From positions 1 through 52,519 of the forward strand of contig JAPLBB010000051.1 of the NCBI GenBank assembly GCA_026392945.1: 52,519 nucleotides of DNA, in the 5' to 3' direction. Positions 8,150 through 16,691 of this stretch are shown here, one piece after another (the first letter of the stretch is position 1; each line of letters begins with the position of its first letter). The DNA is from Actinomycetota bacterium (GTDB lineage Bacteria; Actinomycetota; Actinomycetes; Nanopelagicales; Nanopelagicaceae). The position numbers and the translations under genes were made by a program. The notes beneath the pieces are model-generated. The model searched no databases. It was not told the origin of the DNA and saw only the letters and a list, made by a program, of their open reading frames with translations.

Positions 8150-9613
8150 TTATGCAGTCCAGATATTAATTGGTGATTGCAAGAAGTAAACCATGAATAA
8201 TCCTGATACTAGGTACATCAAAGGATGGATTTCCTTTGAACGGCCCTGGAATACGCGAATTACTACGAATGAAACAAATCCTGCACCAATACCTACAGAA
8301 ATATTGTAAGTAAATGGCATCAAGATAATTGTTAAGAATGCAGGAATTGCTATTCCAAGATCATCCCAATCAATTCCCTTGATTTGAGACATCATTAAAA
8401 AGCCAACAATTACTAAAGCTGGGGTAGCAGCTTCGTAAGGGATGATGGCGACAAGAGGCGCTAAGAAGGTTGTAAGGAGGAACAGAACTCCAGTAACAAC
8501 TGAAGCTAGACCTGTTCTTGCACCTTCACCAACACCAGATGCTGATTCGATGTATGAAGTGTTAGATGAAACTGAACCAGCACCACCAGCGGCAGCTGCT
8601 AGTGAGTCAATAAGAAGAATGCGTTCAGCACCCTCAACATTGCCATCACGATCAACTAGACCTGCCTGGCTGCCGATTGCAGTCATTGTTCCCATAGTGT
8701 CAAAGAAGTCAGCTAGTAGAAGTGTAAATACTAGAAGAACTGCTGCAACTACTGAGATACGATCAAATCCACCTAAAAGGTTGAAATCACCAATGATGTC
8801 AAACTTTGGAGTTGCTGCAATTGCATCAGGAAGTGCAGGAACATTTAAGCCCCAGCCTTTTGGATTCACTGTTCCAGTTGCACCATCAAAGTTTGGACCA
8901 ATTTTAAATGCTGATTCAACTGCGATAGCAACCACAGTTGCTGCAAAGATTCCAATTAGAAGCGCACCCTTAACTTTTTTCACAGTTAATCCGATCATTA
9001 AGAACAGACCAAATGCGAAAACAATTACCGGCCAACCAACTAGATTTCCGTTGTCACCAAGAGTTACAGGAACTGGACCAGATCCGGTTCTACGAACGAA
9101 ACCGGCATCAACTAATCCAATTAATGCAATGAAAAGGCCGATACCAACAGAGATAGCGATCTTTAGTTGACTAGGTACAGCCTTGAAAACCGCAATACGG
9201 AATCCAGTGAGTACCAAGACAAGAATAATTAGGCCTTCAAGAACAATAAGACCCATGGCATCTGCCCAGGTCATCTTGGAGGCAATGCCAACGGCAACGA
9301 AGGTATTTAAACCTAGACCGGTAGCAAGAGCTAATGGAAAGTTTGCGACTACGCCCATCAGGATGGTCATAACGCCTGCGATAAGTGCGGTAGCAGCTGC
9401 AACTAATGCAAGATTAGGTGCGTCTCCTCCGCCAATGAATTTTCCATCAGCATCTTTTGCAAGACCGATGATTAATGGATTCAGCGCAACGATGTAAGCC
9501 ATTGTGAAAAATGTGACGACTCCGCCACGAACTTCACGAGCTACGGTTGAGCCACGCTGACTGATTTTAAAGAAGCTATCAAGCATGGAGGTACCTTTCT
9601 GTTTTTTAGACAT
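8150..9613 (-). CDS. NCS2-family purine permease (AzgA/GhxP-like)
   Basis: A multi-pass membrane protein of about 487 residues with the AzgA-branch pattern: FFKISQRGSTVAREVRGG, TFFTMAYIVALNP, the helix-breaking FPLALATGLGLNTF, and ADFFDTMGTMTAIGSQAG, followed by SSNTSYIESASGVGEGARTG. Members take up adenine, guanine or hypoxanthine by proton symport; which one cannot be read from sequence. With apt and tdk nearby it fits purine and nucleoside salvage. The start at 9613 gives MSKKQKGTSMLDSFF. The internal ATG at 9586 (MLDSFFKIS) has a better Shine-Dalgarno (AAAGG, 7 nt upstream) and may be the true start. It converges on ung across a shared terminator. Confidence 0.92.
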   Translation of the reverse strand: MSKKQKGTSMLDSFFKISQRGSTVAREVRGGVVTFFTMAYIVALNPLIIGLAKDADGKFIGGGDAPNLALVAAATALIAGVMTILMGVVANFPLALATGLGLNTFVAVGIASKMTWADAMGLIVLEGLIILVLVLTGFRIAVFKAVPSQLKIAISVGIGLFIALIGLVDAGFVRRTGSGPVPVTLGDNGNLVGWPVIVFAFGLFLMIGLTVKKVKGALLIGIFAATVVAIAVESAFKIGPNFDGATGTVNPKGWGLNVPALPDAIAATPKFDIIGDFNLLGGFDRISVVAAVLLVFTLLLADFFDTMGTMTAIGSQAGLVDRDGNVEGAERILLIDSLAAAAGGAGSVSSNTSYIESASGVGEGARTGLASVVTGVLFLLTTFLAPLVAIIPYEAATPALVIVGFLMMSQIKGIDWDDLGIAIPAFLTIILMPFTYNISVGIGAGFVSFVVIRVFQGRSKEIHPLMYLVSGLFMVYFLQSPINIWTA

Positions 9614-9630
9614 GGTGTTTTCGACATGTT

Positions 9631-9665
9631 GTCAGATTCGGTCTAACAAGCCGAGGGAATGGCTT
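9631..9665 (-). promoter_or_regulatory. Two adjacent small hairpins in the purine permease leader
   Basis: In the 63-bp gap upstream of the permease the minus strand can form AAGCC-loop-GGCTT followed directly by GTTAGA-CCGAA-TCTGAC (one G-T pair). A possible -10 box TAGATT lies at 9667-9672, which would make both hairpins the start of the leader. The stems are only 5-6 bp and could be chance. No known purine riboswitch consensus is recognised. Confidence 0.25.
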
Positions 9666-9676
9666 AAATCTATTGG

Positions 9677-10384
9677 CTACTTGGTAGTAAGGCGGTCTAC
9701 GACACCAAGAGAAATTGCCACCGATTGACCAATAAGTAGTGCAAATAGCAGGGTTCCGACGCCTAATGAGCCTCCAAGCACAGCTCCCGTACTGGCCGCG
9801 ATAATCTCAATTCCTAATCTCACCCTGCCAACTCGCACCCCGGTCCGGTAATGCAATCCAGTCATCAGGCCATCGCGAGGCCCGGTGCCAAGTCCGCAGG
9901 TTATGTAAAGCGATGAACCGGCGCCAACTAATGCAATTCCAAACAAAACATAGAAATATTTTAAAAAAATATTGTCAACTACCGGTATAAAAAATAGTCC
10001 GACCTCAATAGCCGCTGCGATTACGACGATATTTGCGATTGTGCCAAATCCCGGTCTTTGTTTAAGCGGAATCCAAAGTAAAAGTACCAGCACTGAAACC
10101 AAAAATGTTGATTCACCAATATTTAAAACAGTATGGACTGATATTCCTTCTGAAAGAACTACCCAAGGTGAATTACCAAGCCCAGTTACAACTAAAAATG
10201 CTTCGCCAATTCCAAATATTGTTAATCCCAAAAAAAGAATCGCAAGTCTTTGAATATGGTGTTTGCCAGCACCTAGTGACCAGGTTGAATCAGCTCGCCA
10301 CGGGGTGACTGGAATTGTTCGTGAGGGCCTTAACATATTAACTATTCTTTTGGACAAATTTTCACCGTTTGTTGGCATGCTCAC
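9677..10384 (-). CDS. YczE/YitT-like integral membrane protein
   Basis: A 235-residue protein with about five hydrophobic helices after a polar N-terminus (about 45 residues). The conserved YczE-type segments are FGIGEAFLVVTGLGNSPWVVLSEG and SLYITCGLGTGPRDGLMTGL, a repeated glycine-rich LGxxPxD/LGTGPRDG pattern. The function of the family is not established; some members sit near transport or antibiotic loci. I kept the GTG at 10384 because TAGAGT ends 6 nt upstream; an ATG lies two codons further in. It is transcribed away from uppP. Confidence 0.8.
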   Translation of the reverse strand: MSMPTNGENLSKRIVNMLRPSRTIPVTPWRADSTWSLGAGKHHIQRLAILFLGLTIFGIGEAFLVVTGLGNSPWVVLSEGISVHTVLNIGESTFLVSVLVLLLWIPLKQRPGFGTIANIVVIAAAIEVGLFFIPVVDNIFLKYFYVLFGIALVGAGSSLYITCGLGTGPRDGLMTGLHYRTGVRVGRVRLGIEIIAASTGAVLGGSLGVGTLLFALLIGQSVAISLGVVDRLTTK

Positions 10385-10400
10385 TGCTAAACTCTATCTC
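10372..10400 (+). promoter_or_regulatory. Promoter of uppP
   Basis: TTGGCA (10372-10377) and TATCTC (10395-10400) are separated by 17 nt, followed 24 nt later by the proposed uppP TTG start. The -35 box lies inside the first codons of the divergent YczE-like gene, so the two promoters overlap. Confidence 0.4.
10391..10396 (-). promoter_or_regulatory. -10 element of the YczE-like gene (leaderless type)
   Basis: On the minus strand TAGAGT ends 6 nt before the GTG at 10384. It overlaps the uppP promoter on the other strand, so the two genes may compete for polymerase. Confidence 0.3.
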
Positions 10401-10424
10401 ACAACAACTATCGATTGGGTTATC

Positions 10425-11288
10425 TTGAGTTTTACCTATGGCCAGGCAGTAATAACCGGTTTTATTCAGGGTATAACTGAGTTGTTTCCGATCTCAAGCC
10501 TCGGACATGCAATTTTGATACCAGCATGGATTGGGGGATCCTTCAGAGAGTTTATTAGTGAAGAAAATCAGGCATATCTGTTAATCACTATTGCTATGCA
10601 CCTTGCTAGTTCAGTTGCACTATTTATTGTGTTTAGAAAACGATGGCTGGGATTAATTGGCGGAACTGTTATTGCTTTAAAATCTAGAAATTTTCAAACA
10701 ACCCCATTTAGAGTTCTTGGCTACATTGTAATTGCAACTATTCCAGTTGGAATTCTTGGCGTTGTTTTTGGTGATTATTTTCAAAGTATTTTTGGGAAGC
10801 CTGCCTACTCTGCAATTTTTTTAACTATTAATGGTTTGTTGTTGATAACTGCAGAGCGCTTAGCAAGGCGCGATATTGCTCATGAGTACCATGATTCAGA
10901 TGCCGAGATTGATCATCGAGTTAATGCAAAGAGCGCGGTTGTAATTGGTTTCGGTCAGAGCCTGGCACTATTCGCCGGAATTAGTAGGTTCGGGGTAACA
11001 ATGAGCGCCGGCTTGCTTCGCAAGCTAAATCATTCAGTCGCCTCTGATTTTGCGTTCTTGCTTTCCTTGCCAGTAATTGTCGGAGCTGCAATTGTAAAAC
11101 TACCAGAACTATTTACTAGTGATGCGAGGCAGTTGCTTGGCCAAATACTAGTTGGGTCTCTAGTTTCATTTGTTGCTACCTATTTTAGTGTTTCATTTTT
11201 GGTTAGGTGGTTTAAGACTAAAACACTTTATCCTTTTGCGATCTACTGCTTAGTTTTTGGCATTGCATCATTTGTTAGGTTTGCTTAG
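10425..11288 (+). CDS. uppP: Undecaprenyl-diphosphate phosphatase (BacA/UppP family)
   Basis: Recycles the undecaprenyl carrier for cell wall synthesis by removing a phosphate from undecaprenyl diphosphate. It is an integral membrane protein with the two family motifs GITELFPISSLGHAIL and AGISRFGVTMSAGLLRK. The second usually reads GxSRSG; here Phe replaces the second Ser, while the catalytic Arg is kept. I chose TTG 10425 (MSFTYGQAVITGF) because family members start just before this helix. The frame is open back to ATG 10377 and beyond, but that part overlaps the YczE-like gene and its promoter. About 287 residues. The DUF554 gene follows with no gap. Confidence 0.87.
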   Translation: MSFTYGQAVITGFIQGITELFPISSLGHAILIPAWIGGSFREFISEENQAYLLITIAMHLASSVALFIVFRKRWLGLIGGTVIALKSRNFQTTPFRVLGYIVIATIPVGILGVVFGDYFQSIFGKPAYSAIFLTINGLLLITAERLARRDIAHEYHDSDAEIDHRVNAKSAVVIGFGQSLALFAGISRFGVTMSAGLLRKLNHSVASDFAFLLSLPVIVGAAIVKLPELFTSDARQLLGQILVGSLVSFVATYFSVSFLVRWFKTKTLYPFAIYCLVFGIASFVRFA

Positions 11289-12023
11289 ATGTTCCCGGGC
11301 TTTGGTACTGTTTTAAATATATTAACAATAATTATTGGTGGAACTCTAGGAGTTTTCATTGGCGGAAGAATAAGTGAAAAATTAAGGAATTTAATAACAG
11401 ATGTTTTAGGTTGTGTGACGATTATTTCCGCAGCTGATGCATTGTCTGCTTATTGGCATAAAGATTTGCAAGATTCTATGCCTAAAGGTTGGGTAATTTT
11501 AGTAGTTGTATTTTCACTGTTAGCTGGTGCAGTGCTTGGGTCAATGCTTCGCATTGAAGATAGACTTGAGAATTTTGGGCTAAATTTGAAAAAGAGGTTT
11601 AGCAAAGATGGTGGGTCTAATTTTGTTGATGGGTTTGTTTCTGCCTCATTAATTTTTGCAATTGGGCCGCTAGCAATTCTTGGCAGTATCTCTGATGGTA
11701 TGGGGACTGGAATTGATCAATTAGTTTTAAAAAGCACATTAGATGGTTTTACATCCCTTGCATTCGCTGCATCTCTTGGTTGGGGCGTAGCGCTTTCCAG
11801 TTTGCCAGTAGGAATTTACCAATTTGCTTGGACTGCAATCGGTTTATTTTTAGGTTCAATTTTGACCGACTATCAGGTCTCAGCAATGACAGCAGTGGGC
11901 GGTATTTTGCTAGTTGGTATTGCCCTTAGATTGCTTAGAATTAAACAGATTGCTGTTGGCGATCTTCTACCAGCCCTTGCCCTAGCGCCATTGCTAGCGC
12001 TAGCTGCTCATCAATTTGTTTAA
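11289..12023 (+). CDS. DUF554 family membrane protein
   Basis: A 244-residue membrane protein matching the YdfK/DUF554 pattern: an opening GFGTVLNILTIIIGGTLGVF, repeated glycine-rich helices (LAGAVLGSMLRIEDRLENFG) and a conserved FVDGFVSASLIFAIGPLAILGS segment. The function of the family is not known to me. It directly follows uppP, with ATG immediately after the TAG, so the two form one operon. Its stop codon interlocks with that of the opposing alcohol dehydrogenase through a shared TTAA. Confidence 0.85.
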   Translation: MFPGFGTVLNILTIIIGGTLGVFIGGRISEKLRNLITDVLGCVTIISAADALSAYWHKDLQDSMPKGWVILVVVFSLLAGAVLGSMLRIEDRLENFGLNLKKRFSKDGGSNFVDGFVSASLIFAIGPLAILGSISDGMGTGIDQLVLKSTLDGFTSLAFAASLGWGVALSSLPVGIYQFAWTAIGLFLGSILTDYQVSAMTAVGGILLVGIALRLLRIKQIAVGDLLPALALAPLLALAAHQFV

Positions 12024-13060
12024 AAAGTTTTAGCGTCAATCACAAAGCGGTACTTAACATCACTTGCAACTGTTCGATCGTATGCTTTATTAATATAATC
12101 AGACTTAATAACCTCAACATCACTGACAATGTTTTTCTGACCACAGAAGTTAAGCATCTCTTGGAGTTGAGCGATTCCACCAATCATTGAACCGGCAAGT
12201 GATCTTCTCTGGCCGAGTAATGTGCCAGCATTTATTGAATATGGCTTACCAGGTAGGCCGATCACAACCAAAGTTCCGTCTAGTTTTAATAGCTGTAAGT
12301 ATGGTTCAAGATCTAAGTCAGCTGAAACAGTGTTTAGAATTAAGTCATATGATTTGTTAAGTTTTTCTAAGTTCTTAATATCTTTCGTTACTACAAAGTG
12401 ATCAGCACCCATAGATTTAGCATCAGATTCTTTTTCAGGTGAATGAGAGAAAACTGTAGTTTCTGCTCCTAATGCATGAGCAAATTTAAGTCCCATATGA
12501 CCAAGTCCGCCTAAGCCCATGATGCCAACTTTTTTACCAGGTCCAGCATTCCAATTCTTAAGTGGTGAATAAAGAGTGATACCAGCGCACATAAGTGGTG
12601 CTACTCCGGCTAGATCAAGATTTGCCGGAACATGAACTGCGTAATCCTCATCAATAACAAACTTATCTGAATACCCACCCATCGCAACTGTCTTACCATC
12701 TCGCTCAAGGGTGTTGTAAGTACCAGTCATACCTTCAACGCAGTATTGCTCAAGGCCAGCATTACAGCTTGCACATTTACGACAAGAATCTACGAAAACT
12801 CCAACACCAATGATTTCGCCAACTTTAAACTTACTTACCTGCGAACCGATTTCAGTAACTTTTCCAACAATTTCATGACCAGGCACCATTGGAAATATTG
12901 ATGGACCCCACTCTTCCCGTGCTTGATGGATATCTGAGTGACAAATACCGGCATAGTAAATATCAAGTGCTACATCTCTAGGGCGAAGTTCTCTTCTATT
13001 AAATTCGTAGTTCTCAAGTAAAGCTCCAGCTGATTTTGCGGCATATCCCTTGGTTTTCAT
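12020..13060 (-). CDS. Zinc-dependent alcohol/aldehyde dehydrogenase (YahK/CAD type)
   Basis: A medium-chain dehydrogenase of 346 residues. The catalytic zinc site is seen in GICHSDIH and PGHEIVGKV, the structural zinc lobe as four cysteines in DSCRKCASCNAGLEQYC, and the nucleotide fold in GIMGLGGLGHMGLKFAHALG. This sub-type usually reduces aldehydes with NADPH; the natural substrate is unknown. AAAGG stands 5 nt before the ATG. It follows tdk by 12 nt on the same strand, though a metabolic link to salvage is not obvious. Its stop overlaps that of the convergent DUF554 gene. Confidence 0.92.
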   Translation of the reverse strand: MKTKGYAAKSAGALLENYEFNRRELRPRDVALDIYYAGICHSDIHQAREEWGPSIFPMVPGHEIVGKVTEIGSQVSKFKVGEIIGVGVFVDSCRKCASCNAGLEQYCVEGMTGTYNTLERDGKTVAMGGYSDKFVIDEDYAVHVPANLDLAGVAPLMCAGITLYSPLKNWNAGPGKKVGIMGLGGLGHMGLKFAHALGAETTVFSHSPEKESDAKSMGADHFVVTKDIKNLEKLNKSYDLILNTVSADLDLEPYLQLLKLDGTLVVIGLPGKPYSINAGTLLGQRRSLAGSMIGGIAQLQEMLNFCGQKNIVSDVEVIKSDYINKAYDRTVASDVKYRFVIDAKTF

Positions 13061-13072
13061 GTTGCCTTTCGA

Positions 13073-13711
13073 TTAGTTATTAAACGGCAGAGATTGTTCT
13101 GACGCTGGATTAGAAATTTTCGATGTCACTTTACGCATATGGTGACGGCGGCATAAAACTTCATAGGCAACTGTTGAGGTAGTGCTTACATCGCCAACAA
13201 CAACCTGTTCACCTTCCGTAACCATTTTCCCACCGACAGTTCTTGCGTTATGTGTTGCACGCTCACCACACCAACATAATGCTTCAACCTGCAATGTCTG
13301 AACCCGATCTGCTAACTCAACTAACCTCGCGCTGCCTGGGAATAATTTAGTTCGAAAATCAGAGAGAATTCCAAAAGCGAAAACATCGATCCCTAAACCA
13401 TCCACTATTTTTGCAAGCTGTTCGATCTGTTCTGCTGTATAAAACTGTGCTTCATCACAAATAATAAAACTGATGCGGCCACCGATTGATAATCGTTCAA
13501 TAATTAATTTATGAATATCTAGATCAACATCAACTTCTAATGCCTCAATTTGTAAACCTAATCGAGAAGAAATTAGACCTTTGCCAGCTCGATCCTTACT
13601 TGTAAAAATAACTCCATCACGGCCACGAGAGCGGTGATTATGGGCAGTCTGAAGTGCCAATGTGGATTTACCGCTATCCATTGTTCCGCAGTAGTAGATG
13701 AGTTCGGCCAT
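13073..13711 (-). CDS. tdk: Thymidine kinase
   Basis: A TK1-type kinase that phosphorylates thymidine with ATP for salvage. Visible are the P-loop GTMDSGKST near the N-terminus, the DEAQFYT Walker B/lasso region, and the zinc site made of LCWCGERATHNAR and VLCRRHHMRK. The frame is open 33 codons further upstream to 13810, but I chose ATG 13711 (MAELIYYCG) since the family starts a few residues before the P-loop and the extension runs into apt. Length 212. The start lies 4 nt after the apt stop, so apt, tdk and the dehydrogenase form one operon. Confidence 0.95.
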   Translation of the reverse strand: MAELIYYCGTMDSGKSTLALQTAHNHRSRGRDGVIFTSKDRAGKGLISSRLGLQIEALEVDVDLDIHKLIIERLSIGGRISFIICDEAQFYTAEQIEQLAKIVDGLGIDVFAFGILSDFRTKLFPGSARLVELADRVQTLQVEALCWCGERATHNARTVGGKMVTEGEQVVVGDVSTTSTVAYEVLCRRHHMRKVTSKISNPASEQSLPFNN

Positions 13712-13715
13712 GTGG

Positions 13716-14240
13716 TTATTCTGCCAATATTGTCTGGATTTGTAGACCACTGTGGGCTTGTTTGATCCGTGATCTTCCACCCAATGCGGGTATTTCAAGC
13801 AAAAAGACAAGAGAAGTTGGGATCAGGGATGCGGCGATTATCAAATCTGTTGCTGCCACAGCAGTTCCACCAGTAGCAAGCACATCATCCACAATTAAAA
13901 CTTTCTTGCCCGCTGGAATTAAATTGGCATGTATTTCAAGGGTGGCCTGGCCATACTCAAGGTCATAACTTGTTGAAATTGTTTCACCAGGGAGTTTGCC
14001 ACTTTTTCGGATTGGTATAAATCCTTTATTGCTCATCGTTGCAACTGCGGCTGCAAAAATAAATCCACGGGCTTCAATTCCGGCGATGTAATCTGCATCA
14101 GTTGCCAGATCAGAAATTGCTTGGCAGCACTGCTTAAATATTTTTGGATCAGCAAGCAGGGGAGTAATATCCTTAAAAAGGATGCCTGGTTTTGGAAAAT
14201 CTGGAATGTTCCGGATCAACTGCGCTGCTGATATATCCAC
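13716..14240 (-). CDS. apt: Adenine phosphoribosyltransferase
   Basis: Converts adenine and PRPP to AMP. The PRPP-binding loop VLIVDDVLATGGTA is complete, with the family pattern IPDFPKPGILFKDITPLL near the N-terminus and GIEARGFIFAAAVA in the middle. At 174 residues the length is normal. With the purine permease at 8.1-9.6 kb it would support adenine uptake and use. In many Actinobacteria apt lies between secF and relA; here it heads an apt-tdk operon next to a tRNA gene instead. Confidence 0.95.
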   Translation of the reverse strand: MDISAAQLIRNIPDFPKPGILFKDITPLLADPKIFKQCCQAISDLATDADYIAGIEARGFIFAAAVATMSNKGFIPIRKSGKLPGETISTSYDLEYGQATLEIHANLIPAGKKVLIVDDVLATGGTAVAATDLIIAASLIPTSLVFLLEIPALGGRSRIKQAHSGLQIQTILAE

Positions 14241-14276
14241 ATGCGGATTCTATTGATAACCATTGAAAATCAAGCG

Positions 14277-14360
14277 TGTCCGGGAGGGGAGTTGAACCCC
14301 TAAGCCCTTACGGGCACTAACACCTCAAGCTAGCGCGTCTGCCAATTCCGCCACCTGGAC
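14277..14360 (-). tRNA. tRNA-Leu (anticodon GAG)
   Basis: On the minus strand a class II tRNA of 84 nt folds. The acceptor pairs GTCCAGG with CCCGGAC, the anticodon stem CTAGC/GTTAG encloses the loop TTGAGGT (anticodon GAG, reading CUC and CUU), the long variable arm is GCCC-GTAA-GGGC, and the T arm AGGGG/CCCCT has the loop TTCAACT. The discriminator is A at 14277 and CCA is not encoded. One acceptor pair is an A5-C68 mismatch, where a G-C pair is common. Confidence 0.95.
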
Positions 14361-14368
14361 CTGATTTC

Positions 14369-14397
14369 ATTTTAACGCAAACTGAATTCAATGGAAA
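14369..14397 (-). promoter_or_regulatory. Promoter of tRNA-Leu
   Basis: On the minus strand TTTCCA (14392-14397) and TAAAAT (14369-14374) are 17 nt apart. The -10 ends 8 nt before the mature tRNA, so the leader would be only a nucleotide or two. Confidence 0.55.
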
Positions 14398-14423
14398 TCG
14401 CACTTATATAGGAGAATAGCCCT

Positions 14424-15743
14424 ATGAAATTGAGCAAAGAGCAGATCATTGAATTAGAGAATGAAACCATCACACTTTGCCAGGAAATGATTCGAATTCC
14501 AAGTGTTAATCATGGCGAAGGTAAAGGCGATGAGAAAGCAATGGCTGAGTATGTCGCTAGCAAGTTAGCTGAGGTTGGCATTAAGAGTGAATTAATTGAA
14601 ACTGCACCAAACCGAGTAAATGTGGTTGCAAAGGTTGAAGGAGCAGATCAAAGCCGGCCTGGACTTGTTTTGCATGGACACATCGATGTTGTTCCCGTCA
14701 ACGCCGCTGATTGGTCAGTTGACCCCTTTAGTGGCGTGATTAAAAATGGATTTATTTGGGGCCGTGGGGCAGTTGACATGAAAGATATGGATGCCATGAT
14801 TTTAGCAACAGTCAGAATGTGGCAGCGCATTGGTTATAAGCCACCAAGAAATATTTTATTAGCTTTCTTTGCTGATGAAGAAGCTGGTTCTAATTATGGA
14901 TCTCGTTGGCTAGTTAAACATCGTCCAGAAATTTTTGATGGTTATAGCGAAGCGGTCTCAGAGGTTGGTGGATTCTCAGTAACAATAACTGGCGAACATC
15001 GGCTTTATTTGATCGAAGCAGCTCAAAAAGGTATTCAATGGATGAAGTTGACCGCTAAGGGTACCGCCGGGCACGGTTCATTTATAAATCAAGATAATGC
15101 GGTAACAAAAGTTGCAGATGCTGTTGCAAGAATTGGTAAGTATGAGTGGCCTCAATTAGAAACGAAGACTAGTAATATCTTTTTCCGGAACATTGCTGAA
15201 CTAACCGGTGATAAATATGACCCAAAGAATGTTAAGTCGCTACTGCATCATCTTGGCGATGCGGTGAAGATGCTTGGTGCAACAATTTCAAATACTGCAA
15301 ATCCAACAATGCTAGAGGCTGGCTACAAAGTAAATGTGATCCCGCAGAGTGCAAGTGCGATGGTAGACGGAAGATTCCTTCCTGGTCATGAAAATCAGCT
15401 TCAAGAGACAGTTAGAAAACTTGCTGGCGATGATATTGAGATTGAAATATTAACTCGTGATATTGCACTCGAGGTTGAGTTTGCGGGCCCGTTAGTTAAA
15501 GCTATGTGTGATGCTATTTCTGGCGAGGATTCTGCCGGAATTCCAGTTCCTTACTTGATGAGCGGTGGCACAGATAATAAAGCGCTGCATGATTTAGGAA
15601 TTGTTGGTTATGGATTCTCTCCTCTTAAGTTACCAAAGGATCTTGATTTCTTTGCTCTTTTTCACGGAGTAGATGAACGGGTACCTATTGAAGGTTTAAA
15701 ATTTGGAGTTCGAGTTTTGTACGAATTTTTGGAGAATGTTTAA
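14424..15743 (+). CDS. M20/M28-type zinc peptidase (dipeptidase or deacylase)
   Basis: A 439-residue metallopeptidase of the M20 family. The zinc-binding pattern is HGHIDVVP, GRGAVDMKD and the acidic pair in ADEEAGSN; dimerisation-lid features include GTAGHGSF, and PYLMSGGTDNKAL is the C-terminal metal-site region. Such enzymes cleave dipeptides or N-acyl amino acids; the substrate is not predictable. GGAG lies about 9 nt before the ATG. There is no signal peptide, so it is cytosolic, and peptide uptake and recycling would suit a heterotroph. Its stop interlocks with the convergent aldo/keto reductase through TTAA. Confidence 0.9.
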   Translation: MKLSKEQIIELENETITLCQEMIRIPSVNHGEGKGDEKAMAEYVASKLAEVGIKSELIETAPNRVNVVAKVEGADQSRPGLVLHGHIDVVPVNAADWSVDPFSGVIKNGFIWGRGAVDMKDMDAMILATVRMWQRIGYKPPRNILLAFFADEEAGSNYGSRWLVKHRPEIFDGYSEAVSEVGGFSVTITGEHRLYLIEAAQKGIQWMKLTAKGTAGHGSFINQDNAVTKVADAVARIGKYEWPQLETKTSNIFFRNIAELTGDKYDPKNVKSLLHHLGDAVKMLGATISNTANPTMLEAGYKVNVIPQSASAMVDGRFLPGHENQLQETVRKLAGDDIEIEILTRDIALEVEFAGPLVKAMCDAISGEDSAGIPVPYLMSGGTDNKALHDLGIVGYGFSPLKLPKDLDFFALFHGVDERVPIEGLKFGVRVLYEFLENV

Positions 15744-16684
15744 CTAGAGGCTGAAACCTCATTTAATGCTTGTCTAACTTGCTCAGGCAGAGTAATTTGT
15801 TCAACAGTAAGAATTCCACGTAGTTGCGCGCCAGTTCTAGCTCCTATTAATGCGCTCGTTACTCCTGGTGCATCTCTAACCCAGGAGAGTGCAACTTCAA
15901 GAGGTGAGTAGCCCAATCCTTCAGCTGCTACACAAACAGCTTCCACAATTTGTTGGCATCGCTCAGAAAGATATGGCTCAACAAAGTTTGCAAAATGTGG
16001 TGAAGCGCCTCGAGAATCAGATGGCACGCCGCCTCGATACTTACCAGTCAAAACACCTCTTCCTAGGGGTGACCAAGCTAAGAAACCACAATTTAGTGCC
16101 GAAGATGCCGGAATTATCTCCTCCTCTGCTTTTCTATTTAGCAAAGAGTATTCATTCTGTGCCGCAATAATTGCAGCTTTACCAAAGATTGGATTTTGCA
16201 GCGTTGCACTTCTTGCAAGTTGCCAGCCATTGAAGTTGCAAACACTCACATAACGAGCTTTTCCAGAACTGGTTGCATAATCAAGTGCGGACAAAGTCTC
16301 TTCTAGGGGAGTATTTTTATCCCAAGTATGGATTTGCCAAAGATCTACATAATCAATATTTAATCTACTTAAAGATTTATCTAAATCAGAGATCAATTCA
16401 TTACGAGAGTTATTTACTTGGCGGTTACCATCTTTAAATGTTAAGCCACCTTTGGTTGCAATAAAAAGGTCATCTCTTTTTACTAACGTGCCAATAAAAC
16501 CACCGAGAACACGTTCAGCGTCACCATCACCATAAACGGCTGCGGTATCAACTAAATTTCCACCGGCTTCAACAAAGTACTGCAACTGTTGGGCAGCTTC
16601 ATTTTCATCAGTATCACGACCCCAGGTCATAGTTCCTAGTCCGAGTCGGGAGATCGATACTCCACCTAATTTGCGACGTTCCAT
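15740..16684 (-). CDS. Aldo/keto reductase
   Basis: A 314-residue NADPH-dependent oxidoreductase of the (alpha/beta)8-barrel type. Visible are the catalytic NLVDTAAVYG segment (Asp and Tyr of the tetrad), FIATKGGL with the catalytic Lys, DYVDLWQIHTWD with His, and a C-terminal cofactor region around SALIGARTGAQL. It resembles the YajO/Tas-like group. The substrate is unknown. It is a single gene, divergent from the phosphatase trio and convergent with the peptidase. Confidence 0.92.
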   Translation of the reverse strand: MERRKLGGVSISRLGLGTMTWGRDTDENEAAQQLQYFVEAGGNLVDTAAVYGDGDAERVLGGFIGTLVKRDDLFIATKGGLTFKDGNRQVNNSRNELISDLDKSLSRLNIDYVDLWQIHTWDKNTPLEETLSALDYATSSGKARYVSVCNFNGWQLARSATLQNPIFGKAAIIAAQNEYSLLNRKAEEEIIPASSALNCGFLAWSPLGRGVLTGKYRGGVPSDSRGASPHFANFVEPYLSERCQQIVEAVCVAAEGLGYSPLEVALSWVRDAPGVTSALIGARTGAQLRGILTVEQITLPEQVRQALNEVSASS

Positions 16685-16691
16685 GGCTGGC

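Noticed and set aside
8442-9497. Two long open frames (242 and 104 codons) on the plus strand opposite the purine permease
   Set aside because: Their translations are low-complexity (rich in Ala, Pro, Thr, Arg) without domains, and they mirror the clear permease gene. They are shadows of its codon use.
13712-13810. N-terminal extension of thymidine kinase
   Set aside because: TK1 proteins start a few residues before the P-loop; the extra part lies mostly in apt.
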